From contig CP102272.1 of the NCBI GenBank assembly GCA_025149125.1, forward strand, positions 930,001 through 994,000: a DNA stretch of 64,000 nucleotides. The letters are read 5' to 3'. Under the pieces are notes generated by a model that ran no database searches, had not been told where the DNA came from, and was given only the letters and a program-made list of their open reading frames with translations. Below are positions 8,377 to 20,422 of this stretch, one piece after another (positions within the stretch are counted from its first letter, which is position 1; each line of letters opens with the position of its first letter). The position numbers and the translations under genes are program-made. Source of the stretch: [Clostridium] asparagiforme DSM 15981. GTDB lineage: Bacteria > Bacillota > Clostridia > Lachnospirales > Lachnospiraceae.

Positions 8377-9471
8377 CTAATTCATTTTCAGCAGGGCCTT
8401 GATCACCTTGCCGCTGTGTGAGGCGTGGAAGGCCTCGTTGATATCGTTAAAGTCATAGACGTGGATCAGGCGGTCGAAGGGGAAGCGCCCCTCTTTGTAG
8501 TAGGAAATGAGCTGGGGGATGAACAGCTTCGGGTTGGAGTCGCCCTCCACGATGCCGATTAAGGACTTGCCCTCGCCCATCAGCTCCGCCTGGACGTTGA
8601 TGGTCAGATCGCCCGTGACGCCAAGAACCACGGCGGTGCCCAGGAATTTCACGCTGGCAAGGGCTTTTTTCACCATGTCCGGCACGCCGCTGGTGTCGAT
8701 GGCGTAGTCCGCGCCGCCGCCGGTGATCTTCTTGATCTCGGCCACCACGTCGCCGCAGGTCTTGCGGTTGATGCCGTGGGTTGCGCCCAGTTCTTTGGCC
8801 AGGGCAAGACTCTCCTCATTGCCGCTGACCGCGATGATATTTTTACAGGGACATAAGTGCGCCGCCATAATGGCGCTCATGCCCACCGTGCCGCAGCCGA
8901 ACACCACCAGGCTGGAGCCTGCCACGGGTTTCAGCCGGTTTAAAACCGCGCCTGCGCCGGTCTGGATTCCGCAGCCTAAGGGGCCTAAGATATCCAGTTC
9001 CAGGTCTTTGTCTACCCGGATAATGCTGTTTTTGTGGACCACGGAGTAGGTGGCGAAGGAGGATTGGCCGAAAAAGGAGGATACTTCCTGTCCGTCCTTG
9101 GACAGGCGCCGGGTGCCGTCGCTCATAACGCCGCCGAAGTTGATCGCGTTAAAATTTTCGCACGCGTAGGGTTTTCCGGCCAGGCAGCTGTCGCAATGGC
9201 CGCAGGAGCCGAAGGAAAATACCACGTGATCCCCCGGTTCGAATTCGGTGACGCCGGGGCCAACCTTCTCCACAATCCCGCAGCCCTCGTGGCCCAGAAC
9301 CGCGGGAAGCGGAACCGGAATCATCTGCTGCTGCGCGACCTCATCCGTATGGCAGACCCCGCTGGCGGCGATTTTGACCATCACCTCGCCTTCCCGCGGA
9401 TCCTGCAGTTCCAGCTCCTCAAATTGGAAGGGCTGCCCTTTCTCTCGTACGACTGCTGCTGTTATTTTCAT
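8377..9471 (-). CDS. zinc-dependent aryl/benzyl-alcohol-type dehydrogenase
   Basis: This 364-residue medium-chain dehydrogenase interconverts an alcohol and aldehyde with NAD. Catalytic zinc ligands are C40 (GVCHTDE), H61-E62 (GHEGCG) and C167 (GPLGCG). The structural zinc site is C90, C93, C96 and C104 in GSCGHCDSCLAGKPYAC. The nucleotide fold is FGCGTVGMSA near 191-200. The GPLGCGIQTGAG segment is typical of class III and benzyl-alcohol dehydrogenases. A GGAGGT ribosome site precedes the start, and a sigma-A-like promoter lies about 36-64 bases upstream. It is the first gene of the ADH-ALDH operon. Confidence 0.92.
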   Translation of the reverse strand: MKITAAVVREKGQPFQFEELELQDPREGEVMVKIAASGVCHTDEVAQQQMIPVPLPAVLGHEGCGIVEKVGPGVTEFEPGDHVVFSFGSCGHCDSCLAGKPYACENFNAINFGGVMSDGTRRLSKDGQEVSSFFGQSSFATYSVVHKNSIIRVDKDLELDILGPLGCGIQTGAGAVLNRLKPVAGSSLVVFGCGTVGMSAIMAAHLCPCKNIIAVSGNEESLALAKELGATHGINRKTCGDVVAEIKKITGGGADYAIDTSGVPDMVKKALASVKFLGTAVVLGVTGDLTINVQAELMGEGKSLIGIVEGDSNPKLFIPQLISYYKEGRFPFDRLIHVYDFNDINEAFHASHSGKVIKALLKMN

Positions 9472-9506
9472 AATAATGACACCTCCATCTACATATTTGT
9501 CTAATT

Positions 9507-9535
9507 ATTATAAATACAATTTGCTTGAAAGTAAA
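9507..9535 (-). promoter_or_regulatory. sigma-A-like promoter of the ADH-ALDH operon
   Basis: On the minus strand, TTTACT (9530-9535) is followed after 17 bases by TATAAT (9507-9512). The surrounding 9480-9610 stretch is very AT-rich. It lies 36 bases upstream of the dehydrogenase start. The -35 box matches only four of six consensus bases. Confidence 0.55.
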
Positions 9536-9627
9536 TAATAATTAATAAATTATCAGACTTTGCTGTTAAAATTCATTAACAAGAAGATTATAGATTAAAA
9601 AATCTGTAAATTGTTGGAGCGCCAACA

Positions 9628-9684
9628 AAAAAAGAAGCTGCCGCTTCCTCAGATGTCTCCACCTGCGTCCGCGACAGCTTCTGA
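9628..9684 (-). terminator. terminator after the small membrane protein gene
   Basis: Read on the minus strand, AGAAGCTGTCGC pairs with GCGGCAGCTTCT. A run of seven T and a second small palindrome (TTGTTGG-AGCG-CCAACAA at 9611-9628) follow. It is placed just after the stop of the gene at 9696-10172. Confidence 0.8.
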
Positions 9685-9695
9685 TCTGTCCGTCC

Positions 9696-10172
9696 TTACT
9701 TCTTTTCTTCTTTTTTCTTTTTATCCCGTTTGAATCTTGCAAAAAATCCCTTTTTCTTGGCCGGGGCCGGAACCGCGCCGCCGCGCACGCTCTTGATCTG
9801 GGTTATGTAGATACCGCTCATAACCACCTTGGCCTCCGTCTTTACCGGAAGGGACTGGAAAACGCGTTCGTCCGCCATCAGGGTCATCACCTTGGGACCG
9901 ATTTTGGCCTTCACGATCGGCACCTTGGCCCAGCGCATGTACTTGGGCGTCTGGTCGACTACCATCTTGGGAAGTCCGGCCTGCGTGATCTTCATTTTCT
10001 TCTTGTCAATCACCAGAAGGGAGACGGTCTGGGCGGCCGCATCGATCAGCGCCTGCTGTTCCACCTGGCGCTTCTGGAGTTTGTTCCCCATAAAATAGAG
10101 GATAGCCAGAATGATGACGGCAATCACGAGAATGACAAGTACCACGTTTAAAACAATTTGCAGTGTGGGCAT
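9696..10172 (-). CDS. small membrane-anchored protein of unknown function
   Basis: This 158-residue protein has one N-terminal hydrophobic helix (about residues 5-28, IVLNVVLVILVIAVIILAIL) and then a soluble, mainly basic domain. It ends in a strongly basic tail rich in KK and EE (FKRDKKKKEEKK). No catalytic motif or cysteine pattern is visible. I do not recognise a named family. The layout suggests a cytoplasmic domain tethered to the membrane. It has its own promoter and terminator and is divergent from rpoB, so it is a single-gene unit. GGTTGGAGGTATTTTT precedes the ATG. Confidence 0.75.
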   Translation of the reverse strand: MPTLQIVLNVVLVILVIAVIILAILYFMGNKLQKRQVEQQALIDAAAQTVSLLVIDKKKMKITQAGLPKMVVDQTPKYMRWAKVPIVKAKIGPKVMTLMADERVFQSLPVKTEAKVVMSGIYITQIKSVRGGAVPAPAKKKGFFARFKRDKKKKEEKK

Positions 10173-10250
10173 AAAAATACCTCCAACCTTATTAATGTAA
10201 AGCTTGTCCCCTGGTTAAATGTTTCACGTGCCCAAAAGACATTCTATAAC

Positions 10251-10279
10251 AGTATATCATTTTTGCAATCGAATTGCAA
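10251..10279 (-). promoter_or_regulatory. promoter with overlapping palindrome for the 158-residue protein
   Basis: On the minus strand, TTGCAA (10274-10279) is followed after 17 bases by TATACT (10251-10256). The -35 box is one arm of the inverted repeat TTGCAAT-TCG-ATTGCAA (10263-10279), a possible operator. The divergent rpoB promoter starts 12 bases away. Confidence 0.55.
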
Positions 10280-10290
10280 GCAAAAAATGC

Positions 10291-10319
10291 TTGACACCTT
10301 GACAGGGCTATGATATTAT
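10291..10319 (+). promoter_or_regulatory. rpoB: sigma-A promoter of rpoB-rpoC
   Basis: TTGACA (10291-10296), a 17-base spacer and TATTAT (10314-10319) make a near-consensus promoter. The predicted start near 10326 gives an untranslated leader of about 140 bases. The leader contains a weak TGGGC/GCCCA hairpin and two GCCCAATT repeats; I could not assign a regulatory class. Confidence 0.8.
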
Positions 10320-10464
10320 GGAGTGTGCACTATTGTGGCAAGGTGGGCTTTTTGCGCCCAATTCTGCCCAATTTTGGAACGAAACGTAACCGCGTGTCTT
10401 TTTTTGTAAAATCTGGACGCGTACACTGTTACAATGATTAAAGAAAACAGGGGTGAAAACGTCA

Positions 10465-13400
10465 ATGGAGAAAAGCAGAATACGTCCGGTACCGGCCGGG
10501 AAAAGCGTAAGAATGAGCTACTCAAGACAGAAAGAAGTTCTTGAGATGCCAAACCTGATTGAGATTCAGAAGGATTCCTATCAGTGGTTCTTAAAAGAAG
10601 GACTGAAGGAAGCTTTTGATGATATCTCTCCGATTGCAGACTTTGCGGGTCACCTGAGTCTGGAATTCGTTGACTTTACACTTTGTAAGGATGATGTGAA
10701 ATACACCATCGAGGAGTGTAAAGAGCGGGATGCAACTTACGCCGCACCACTAAAGGTAAAGGTAAGACTGTACAACAAAGATAAAGATGAAATGAATGAA
10801 CACGAGATTTTCATGGGCGATCTGCCTCTGATGACGGATACCGGATCTTTTGTGATCAACGGTGCCGAGCGTGTTATCGTAAGCCAGTTAGTACGTTCCC
10901 CTGGTATCTATTACGGCATCGGTCATGACAAGGTCGGTAAGGAGCTGTTCACCTGCACGGTGATCCCCAACCGCGGCGCGTGGCTGGAGTATGAGACGGA
11001 TTCCAATGACGTATTCTACGTGCGTGTGGACAGAACCCGCAAGGTTCCGGTGACCGTGCTGGTCCGCGCGCTGGGCTACGGCACAAACGCTGAGATTCTC
11101 GATCTGTTTGGCGAAGAACCCAAATTGCTGGCCAGCTTTGGTAAGGACACCTCTGACAACTACCAGGATGGCTTATTAGAGTTATATAAGAAGATCCGCC
11201 CCGGCGAGCCCTTATCCGTTGACAGCGCAGAGAGCCTGTTAAATAGTATGTTCTTTGACCCCAGAAGATACGATTTAGCGAAGGTCGGACGCTATAAATT
11301 CAACAAGAAGCTGTCCTTCAAGAACCGCTTAAACGGCCAGACCCTGGCAGAGGACGTGGTGGACACCACCACCGGAGAGATTCTGGCGGAGGCCGGCACC
11401 AAGGTGGATAAAAACAAAGCGGCCGAGATTCAGAACGCCGCGGTTCCGTTTGTCTGGGTGGACGGACCCAACAGAAAGCAGAAGGTATTATCCAATATGA
11501 TGGTGGACCTGGCTGCGTATGTGTCCTTTGATCCTGAGGAAGTGGGCGTTACCGAGTTAGTATATTACCCGGCACTTTCCGCTATCCTGGCAGAAGTTGG
11601 GACCGACGACACGGAGGCTTTGAAGGAAGCGCTCCGCAAGAATATCCACGACCTGATTCCCAAGCATATCACCAAGGAAGACATCATCGCTTCCATCAAC
11701 TATAATATGCACCTGGAAGAGGAAGTGGGAAATGCCGACGACATCGACCATCTGGGCAACCGCCGGATCCGTGCGGTGGGCGAGCTGCTGCAGAACCAGT
11801 ACCGTATCGGTCTGTCCCGTATGGAGCGCGTCGTAAGAGAGCGTATGACAACCCAGGATATGGACGGCATCACGCCCCAGTCCCTGATCAATATCAAGCC
11901 CGTGACCGCGGCGGTGAAGGAGTTCTTCGGAAGCTCCCAGCTGTCCCAGTTCATGGACCAGAACAACCCTCTGGCCGAGCTGACCCACAAGCGGCGTCTG
12001 TCCGCCCTGGGCCCCGGCGGTCTGTCCCGTGACCGCGCAGGATTTGAGGTGCGTGACGTACACTATACTCACTACGGCCGTATGTGTCCCATCGAGACCC
12101 CCGAGGGTCCCAACATCGGTCTGATCAACTCCCTGGCGACCTACGCCCGGGTGAATCAGTACGGCTTTATCGAGGCCCCCTACCGGGTGGTGGATAAGAC
12201 CACGGACCCGGCCAATCCGAGAGTGACGGACGAGGTGGTTTACCTGACCGCCGACGAGGAAGACAACTTCGTGGTAGCCCAGGCGAACGAAGCCCTGGAC
12301 GAGGACGGCCATTTTGTTCACAACAACGTATCCGGACGTTTCCGCACAGAGACATCCGAGTTCCAGAAAAAGACCATCGACCTGATGGACGTATCTCCCA
12401 AGATGGTGTTCTCCGTGGCTACGGCCATGATTCCCTTCCTGGAGAACGACGACGCCAACCGCGCGCTGATGGGTTCCAACATGCAGCGTCAGGCGGTGCC
12501 GCTTCTGACCACCGAGGCCCCGGCTGTGGGCACCGGTATCGAGGGCAAGGCCGCGGTTGACTCCGGCGTGTGCGTGCTGGCAAGGAACGCCGGCGTGGTG
12601 ACCCGCTCCGCTTCCAACGAGATCATTATCAAGCGTGATTCCGACGGAAACAAGGACGTTTACCATCTGACCAAGTTTAAGAGAAGCAACCAGAGCAACT
12701 GTTACAACCAGAAGCCCATCGTATATAAGGGCGACCATGTGGAGGCCGGCGAGGTGATCGCAGACGGGCCGTCCACCTCTCAGGGTGAGATCGCTCTGGG
12801 TAAGAATCCGCTCATCGGCTTCATGACCTGGGAAGGCTACAACTACGAGGACGCGGTTCTGCTGTCCGAGCGCCTGGTCCAGGAGGACGTTTACACCTCC
12901 ATCCACATCGAGGAGTACGAGGCCGAAGCCCGCGACACCAAGCTGGGACCGGAAGAGATCACCCGTGACGTGCCCGGCGTCGGCGAGGACGCGCTCAAGG
13001 ATCTGGACGAGCGGGGAATCATCCGCATCGGCGCGGAGGTCCGTGCGGGAGACATTCTGGTGGGTAAGGTTACGCCCAAGGGCGAGACTGAGCTGACCGC
13101 GGAGGAGCGCCTGCTGCGCGCCATCTTCGGCGAGAAGGCCAGAGAGGTCCGCGACACCTCCTTAAAGGTGCCCCACGGCGCATACGGCATCATCGTGGAT
13201 GCCAAGGTATTTACCAGAGAGAACGGCGACGAGCTGGCGCCCGGCGTGAACGAGACGGTCCGCATCTATATTGCCCAGAAGCGTAAGATTTCCGTGGGCG
13301 ACAAGATGGCCGGACGTCACGGTAACAAGGGTGTTGTGTCCCGCGTGCTGCCGGTGGAGGATATGCCCTTCCTGCCCAACGGCCGTCCGCTAGACATCGT

Positions 13401-14361
13401 GCTGAACCCCTTAGGCGTGCCGTCCCGTATGAATATCGGACAGGTACTGGAGATCCACTTGAGCCTTGCTGCCAAGGCGCTGGGCTTCAACGTTTCCACT
13501 CCGATTTTCGACGGCGCAAACGAGAACGACATTCAGGATACCCTGGAGCTGGCCAACGATTACGTGAACCTCTCCTGGGAGGAATTTGAGACAAAATATA
13601 AAGACCTGATCAGGCCCGAGGTGATGGATTATCTGGGTTCCAACCTGGAACACCGCGAGCTCTGGAAGGGTGTGCCCATCAGCCGCGACGGTAAGGTGCG
13701 CCTGCGCGACGGGCGGACCGGCGAGTTCTTCGACGGCTCCGTTACCATCGGACACATGCATTATCTGAAGCTGCACCACCTGGTAGACGACAAGATCCAT
13801 GCCCGTTCTACCGGCCCATACTCCTTGGTTACCCAGCAGCCTCTGGGCGGTAAAGCCCAGTTCGGCGGCCAGCGTTTCGGTGAGATGGAGGTTTGGGCTC
13901 TGGAGGCGTACGGCGCTTCCTATACCCTGCAGGAGATCATGACCGTGAAGTCCGACGACGTTGTGGGCCGTGTGAAGACCTACGAGGCCATCATCAAGGG
14001 CGAGAACATTCCGGAGCCGGGCGTGCCCGAGTCCTTCAAGGTTCTGCTCAAGGAGATGCAGTCTCTGGGCCTGGACGTACAGGTGCTGCGCGACGACGGA
14101 ACCGAAGTGGAAATGGCCGAGAACATCGACTACGGCGATACCGAACTGCGGGCGCTGCTTGAGGGCGACCGCCGCATGAGTCCCGAGGAGCCTCTGGGCG
14201 CTTACGGATACCAGGAGCAGGAGTTCAAGGACAACGAGCTGGTGAACGTGGATGAGGAAGCGGTTGCCGAGCCGGCTGAGGAAGATGAGTACACCTTGGA
14301 CGACGACGTGGATCTGGCCGACGATCTGGACGATCTTGTGGACGACGGTGAAGAAGAATAA
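10465..14361 (+). CDS. rpoB: DNA-directed RNA polymerase beta subunit
   Basis: This is the 1298-residue beta subunit of RNA polymerase. Recognisable segments include the fork region [20 protein letters not shown] followed by [11 protein letters not shown] and the [16 protein letters not shown] stretch. The rifampicin pocket residues (Q, D, H, R, S) look wild type. The C-terminal half has the invariant [12 protein letters not shown] and [20 protein letters not shown] motifs. The last 35 or so residues are a very acidic tail ([16 protein letters not shown]). I chose ATG 10465 because AGGGGTG lies nine bases upstream; an in-frame GTG at 10453 would add four residues. rpoC follows 18 bases later. 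The usual rplJ-rplL genes are not upstream. Confidence 0.98.
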   Translation: MEKSRIRPVPAGKSVRMSYSRQKEVLEMPNLIEIQKDSYQWFLKEGLKEAFDDISPIADFAGHLSLEFVDFTLCKDDVKYTIEECKERDATYAAPLKVKVRLYNKDKDEMNEHEIFMGDLPLMTDTGSFVINGAERVIVSQLVRSPGIYYGIGHDKVGKELFTCTVIPNRGAWLEYETDSNDVFYVRVDRTRKVPVTVLVRALGYGTNAEILDLFGEEPKLLASFGKDTSDNYQDGLLELYKKIRPGEPLSVDSAESLLNSMFFDPRRYDLAKVGRYKFNKKLSFKNRLNGQTLAEDVVDTTTGEILAEAGTKVDKNKAAEIQNAAVPFVWVDGPNRKQKVLSNMMVDLAAYVSFDPEEVGVTELVYYPALSAILAEVGTDDTEALKEALRKNIHDLIPKHITKEDIIASINYNMHLEEEVGNADDIDHLGNRRIRAVGELLQNQYRIGLSRMERVVRERMTTQDMDGITPQSLINIKPVTAAVKEFFGSSQLSQFMDQNNPLAELTHKRRLSALGPGGLSRDRAGFEVRDVHYTHYGRMCPIETPEGPNIGLINSLATYARVNQYGFIEAPYRVVDKTTDPANPRVTDEVVYLTADEEDNFVVAQANEALDEDGHFVHNNVSGRFRTETSEFQKKTIDLMDVSPKMVFSVATAMIPFLENDDANRALMGSNMQRQAVPLLTTEAPAVGTGIEGKAAVDSGVCVLARNAGVVTRSASNEIIIKRDSDGNKDVYHLTKFKRSNQSNCYNQKPIVYKGDHVEAGEVIADGPSTSQGEIALGKNPLIGFMTWEGYNYEDAVLLSERLVQEDVYTSIHIEEYEAEARDTKLGPEEITRDVPGVGEDALKDLDERGIIRIGAEVRAGDILVGKVTPKGETELTAEERLLRAIFGEKAREVRDTSLKVPHGAYGIIVDAKVFTRENGDELAPGVNETVRIYIAQKRKISVGDKMAGRHGNKGVVSRVLPVEDMPFLPNGRPLDIVLNPLGVPSRMNIGQVLEIHLSLAAKALGFNVSTPIFDGANENDIQDTLELANDYVNLSWEEFETKYKDLIRPEVMDYLGSNLEHRELWKGVPISRDGKVRLRDGRTGEFFDGSVTIGHMHYLKLHHLVDDKIHARSTGPYSLVTQQPLGGKAQFGGQRFGEMEVWALEAYGASYTLQEIMTVKSDDVVGRVKTYEAIIKGENIPEPGVPESFKVLLKEMQSLGLDVQVLRDDGTEVEMAENIDYGDTELRALLEGDRRMSPEEPLGAYGYQEQEFKDNELVNVDEEAVAEPAEEDEYTLDDDVDLADDLDDLVDDGEEE

Positions 14362-14379
14362 TAGAAGGGAGTATAGCTC

Positions 14380-18108
<3,729 letters not shown>

Positions 18109-18147
18109 TCGGCGTTTCGGATCTATTTGATAAGAAATGAATGAGAG

Positions 18148-18175
18148 GCGGCCTGCGTATGCGGGCCGCTTTTTT
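18148..18175 (+). terminator. terminator of rpoB-rpoC
   Basis: GCGGCC (18148-18153) and GGCCGC (18164-18169), extended inward by three more pairs, form a GC-rich hairpin around a GTAT loop, followed by six T. It lies about 40 bases after the rpoC stop. Confidence 0.92.
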
Positions 18176-18237
18176 CAGACAGACTTGTAAGGGGCAAAGA
18201 CGGACGGAGCGGGTCGAAGCGCGGTTTTAAGATGTGT

Positions 18238-18266
18238 TTGACAAAGAAAATGCCGCCCCATATAAT
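18238..18266 (+). promoter_or_regulatory. consensus sigma-A promoter of the iclR-type gene
   Basis: TTGACA (18238-18243), a 17-base spacer and TATAAT (18261-18266) match consensus at all twelve positions. The gene starts 66 bases downstream of the -10 box. Confidence 0.88.
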
Positions 18267-18281
18267 GGGTATTAAAGTGCA

Positions 18282-18298
18282 AGCCGTTATGAACGGCT
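18282..18298. promoter_or_regulatory. palindrome in the iclR-type leader, possible operator
   Basis: AGCCGTT-ATG-AACGGCT is a perfect 7-bp inverted repeat with a three-base centre. It starts about ten bases after the predicted transcription start, a position suited to autorepression. IclR-family regulators often bind palindromes of this size; the link is inference. Confidence 0.5.
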
Positions 18299-18331
18299 GA
18301 TGATTTACAGGAATTGGAAGGGGAGAGAGCC

Positions 18332-19108
18332 ATGTATACTAAAGACAAAACCGGGGTTGTGATGGTGGGCAGGGCCATGGAGATTCTGGACTATCTGGCT
18401 GGGAAGGACAAGCCGGTGGGAATTTCGGAGATGGCCAAGGATTTGAGCCTGCCTAAGGCTACGGTGTTCCGTCTGTTGAATTCGCTGGAGGAGTGGAACG
18501 CGGTGGAGTGCTCGGAGAACGAGGGCTATCAGCTGGGCTGCTTTCTGATCAAGCTGGGGCGCAGCGCCAGCAAAGACCTGCACCTGATCGATATCTGCAA
18601 GCCTTACATGGAGCGGATCATGAAGGAAGTGGATGAAAATGTAAACCTGGCCATCGAGTATGAGAACGCCATGCTCTCGATCTACAGCACGTATTCCAAC
18701 AGCTCGGTGCTGTCCATCAAAACGATTCCGATTTCGCCTATGTACTGTTCCGCAATCGGAAAGGCGGCGCTGGCGTATTATGACGATGAGAAATTGGCGG
18801 CGTATTTTAAGCGCCAGGATTTGAGGAAGCGGACGGCTAAGACGATTATTACCAGGGAGGCTTTTGAGAAGGAGCGGGAACGGATACGGGAGAGCGGACT
18901 GGCGTATGACGATGAGGAGTACGAAGAAGGGCTGTTCTGTATGGCGGCGCCGCTGTTTAACGCGGAGGGAGCGGTGGTGGCCTGTATCAGCGTTTCCGGA
19001 GGGTATGGGCGGATGATGGCGAAGAAGGAGAAGGTTGCGGAGGTGTTGAGACAGGCGAAGGAGTTTATTGAGGTTTACACGGAGAGTATGGATCGGTTTG
19101 AGTTGTGA
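18332..19108 (+). CDS. IclR family transcriptional regulator
   Basis: This 258-residue regulator has an N-terminal winged helix-turn-helix (residues 8-68) with GRAMEILDYLAGKDKPVGISEMA and a recognition helix in LPKATVFRLLNSLEE. The C-terminal effector domain (about 80-255) has the family SAIGKAALAY segment and CISVSGG near the end. IclR proteins control catabolic operons through small acid effectors. The ATG at 18332 has AAGGGGAGAG upstream; a TTG at 18314 would extend it without a ribosome site. The next plus-strand operon, at 20423, begins with a promoter carrying a KdgR-like box, so it is a plausible target (inference). Confidence 0.9.
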   Translation: MYTKDKTGVVMVGRAMEILDYLAGKDKPVGISEMAKDLSLPKATVFRLLNSLEEWNAVECSENEGYQLGCFLIKLGRSASKDLHLIDICKPYMERIMKEVDENVNLAIEYENAMLSIYSTYSNSSVLSIKTIPISPMYCSAIGKAALAYYDDEKLAAYFKRQDLRKRTAKTIITREAFEKERERIRESGLAYDDEEYEEGLFCMAAPLFNAEGAVVACISVSGGYGRMMAKKEKVAEVLRQAKEFIEVYTESMDRFEL

Positions 19109-19110
19109 GG

Positions 19111-19372
19111 CGGAAGGGACGCCCATGGCGGGGGAGGGGCATCGCAGACAGACTTCGGGGAGTCATGGTGCTAAGGCCCCGACAGCACAAAAGTGGGCGG
19201 ATCGTGGACATTCACACCGTATTCCTGAAGGAATACGCTGTTCAGGTCCACTCAAAAGCTTGCTTTGAGGCAAGCTTTTGCCACCCACTTTTGCACTGCC
19301 GCGGCCTAAGCACCATTGACTCCCCTGCGCAAGCCTGCGATCCCCCTCCTCCGCCATGGGCTGGCGTTTCCG
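19111..19372. repeat. large imperfect inverted-repeat element with nested hairpins
   Basis: The left arm (about 19111-19200) and right arm (about 19281-19372) are reverse complements at roughly 80% by eye, including GCCCATGGCGG, GGGGAGTC, ATGGTGCT and AAAAGTGGG blocks. The 80-base centre holds two more hairpins: GTGGAC/GTCCAC enclosing GTATTCC-TGAA-GGAATAC (19204-19251), and the perfect stem CAAAAGCTTGC/GCAAGCTTTTG (19253-19280). The similar sequences GTGAGGCGGA (19105) and GTGAGGTGGA (19376) flank it. There is no convincing gene inside. It could be a MITE-like element or a structured RNA. This element fills most of the 323-base gap between the iclR-type gene and the phosphatase gene. Confidence 0.75.
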
Positions 19373-19431
19373 GAAGTGAGGTGGAGATAATTTGCTCATA
19401 TGCATCGGGGGCTTTACGATGGAAGTGGGAG

Positions 19432-20040
19432 CTATTTGATGTAAGACATATCACTTATTTTTTTGATTATTCTTTTCCCGGTTTCATTTTCATGCAAATA
19501 GGATACGCCTCCCGGCAATCCAAATATTTCTGAATGATTTAGGCTCTCGGCTTCCAAGCTCATAAACATGGCATAGAACACACTCAGCAAATCTCCATGG
19601 GAAACGATAATGATATTGCGCTCATTATTAGTCATAATTTCGTTAAAGAATGGCTTTAGCCTATTCCACACATCTCTGCGGCTTTCGGCATCAGAGAATA
19701 GTCTGTCGTCTACAGTTTTTTCTTGTAATTCCATATTTTCTTTAAGCCAGTGGACAGATTTTCCACAGCATTTTCCAAGATTTCTTTCTCTGAGTTCATT
19801 TCGTAATATTGGTTTGAGGCCCAGATAAGCTGCAATATGATCGGCAGTCTGTTTCGAACGTTTTAAATCAGATGTATACATTATAAATGCTCTTCCTGAT
19901 AGTTCTTGCTGCAATTTTTTGCCAATATTGATTGCCTGATTAATTCCTAATTCAGTTAGATCCCAATCTGTCCAGGAGCCAACCATACCATTTGTGTGAT
20001 GTACGGATTGAGTATGATGAATCGTAATAATTGTTTTCAT
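19432..20040 (-). CDS. histidine phosphatase-like protein with altered RHG motif
   Basis: This 202-residue protein has the phosphoglycerate-mutase-like fold signs: YTSDLKRSKQTADHI near residue 55, ELRERNLGK near 80, and IIIVSHGDLLS near 145, which holds the second catalytic His. The first motif reads ITIHHTQSVHH, so the usual Arg of RHG is replaced by His and the Gly by Thr. The Asp/Glu and later motifs remain, so the fold is intact but the chemistry may differ. The gene is clearly more AT-rich than its neighbours, which suggests acquisition. I chose the start at 20040 because a strong promoter lies about 100 bases upstream, and a longer start would be at the transcription start. Confidence 0.8.
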   Translation of the reverse strand: MKTIITIHHTQSVHHTNGMVGSWTDWDLTELGINQAINIGKKLQQELSGRAFIMYTSDLKRSKQTADHIAAYLGLKPILRNELRERNLGKCCGKSVHWLKENMELQEKTVDDRLFSDAESRRDVWNRLKPFFNEIMTNNERNIIIVSHGDLLSVFYAMFMSLEAESLNHSEIFGLPGGVSYLHENETGKRIIKKISDMSYIK

Positions 20041-20142
20041 TTTTGAGAGCTCTCCCAATATGTATTTGCGCATTGGTTTAAAAGTACAATTTTTAGATAC
20101 GTCTATCCCGCTTAAGGCGAACAGAGGATTCACTGTATTTTG

Positions 20143-20171
20143 ATTCTAATATTTATGTATGGAAATGTCAA
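20143..20171 (-). promoter_or_regulatory. sigma-A promoter of the histidine phosphatase-like gene
   Basis: On the minus strand, TTGACA (20166-20171) is followed after 17 bases by TAGAAT (20143-20148). The predicted start near 20136 gives a leader of about 95 bases before the ATG at 20040. Confidence 0.75.
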
Positions 20172-20259
20172 ACGGCCCCTTGGAGTGCGCTATTTTTGCT
20201 GCTAAAAATTTGCGATTCCTGGAAGTGAGTTAGCCGGATTTTGATGATATCTCTATTTG

Positions 20260-20296
20260 AAAAGATGGAACTTTTCGCGGGTTCCGTCTTTTTTTG
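20260..20296. terminator. terminator-like hairpin upstream of the threonine dehydratase promoter
   Basis: AAAGATGGAAC pairs with GTTCCGTCTTT and is followed on the plus strand by a T run. No plus-strand gene ends here, so it may end an unrecognised short transcript or shield the next promoter from read-through. The rest of 20172-20335 shows nothing I can identify. Confidence 0.6.
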
Positions 20297-20338
20297 TGCA
20301 TTTTAGAAGGGAAAGGCTGTAATTCATGCAAATTTCTG

Positions 20339-20367
20339 TTGACATTTTAAAAGTTGGGAATTATAAT
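20339..20367 (+). promoter_or_regulatory. consensus sigma-A promoter of the amino-acid fermentation operon
   Basis: TTGACA (20339-20344), a 17-base spacer and TATAAT (20362-20367) match consensus at every position. The operon start codon lies 55 bases downstream. Confidence 0.88.
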
Positions 20368-20377
20368 ACACCTAAGA

Positions 20378-20396
20378 AATGAAACGGCGTTTCAAA
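20378..20396. promoter_or_regulatory. KdgR/IclR-like operator after the promoter
   Basis: TGAAAC-GGC-GTTTCA is a perfect palindrome (20380-20394) in an AA...AA context, centred about 13 bases after the predicted transcription start. It closely resembles the known KdgR box (AATGAAAC-NNN-GTTTCATT type) of IclR-family regulators. An IclR-family gene lies 2 kb upstream. Binding there would block initiation (inference). Confidence 0.6.
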
Positions 20397-20422
20397 AATT
20401 ATAAAATCTTTGGAGGGTACAA

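Noticed and set aside
10453..10464. GTG start that would add four residues to RpoB
   Set aside because: It lies within the likely ribosome site AGGGGTG; ATG at 10465 has better spacing and gives the usual [12 protein letters not shown] start. Not excluded.
11557..12906. Long open frame on the minus strand inside rpoB
   Set aside because: It lies wholly opposite a highly conserved gene, and its protein is low-complexity (V, G, H, L-rich) as expected from the complement of biased codons. No ribosome site or family motif.
19111..19372. Insertion sequence at the inverted-repeat element
   Set aside because: The arms are long, but no transposase frame of useful length lies between them, so it is at most a non-autonomous element.
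20245..20300. Riboswitch before the threonine dehydratase gene
   Set aside because: The hairpin with T run lies upstream of the promoter, not in the transcript leader, so it cannot control that operon by attenuation.
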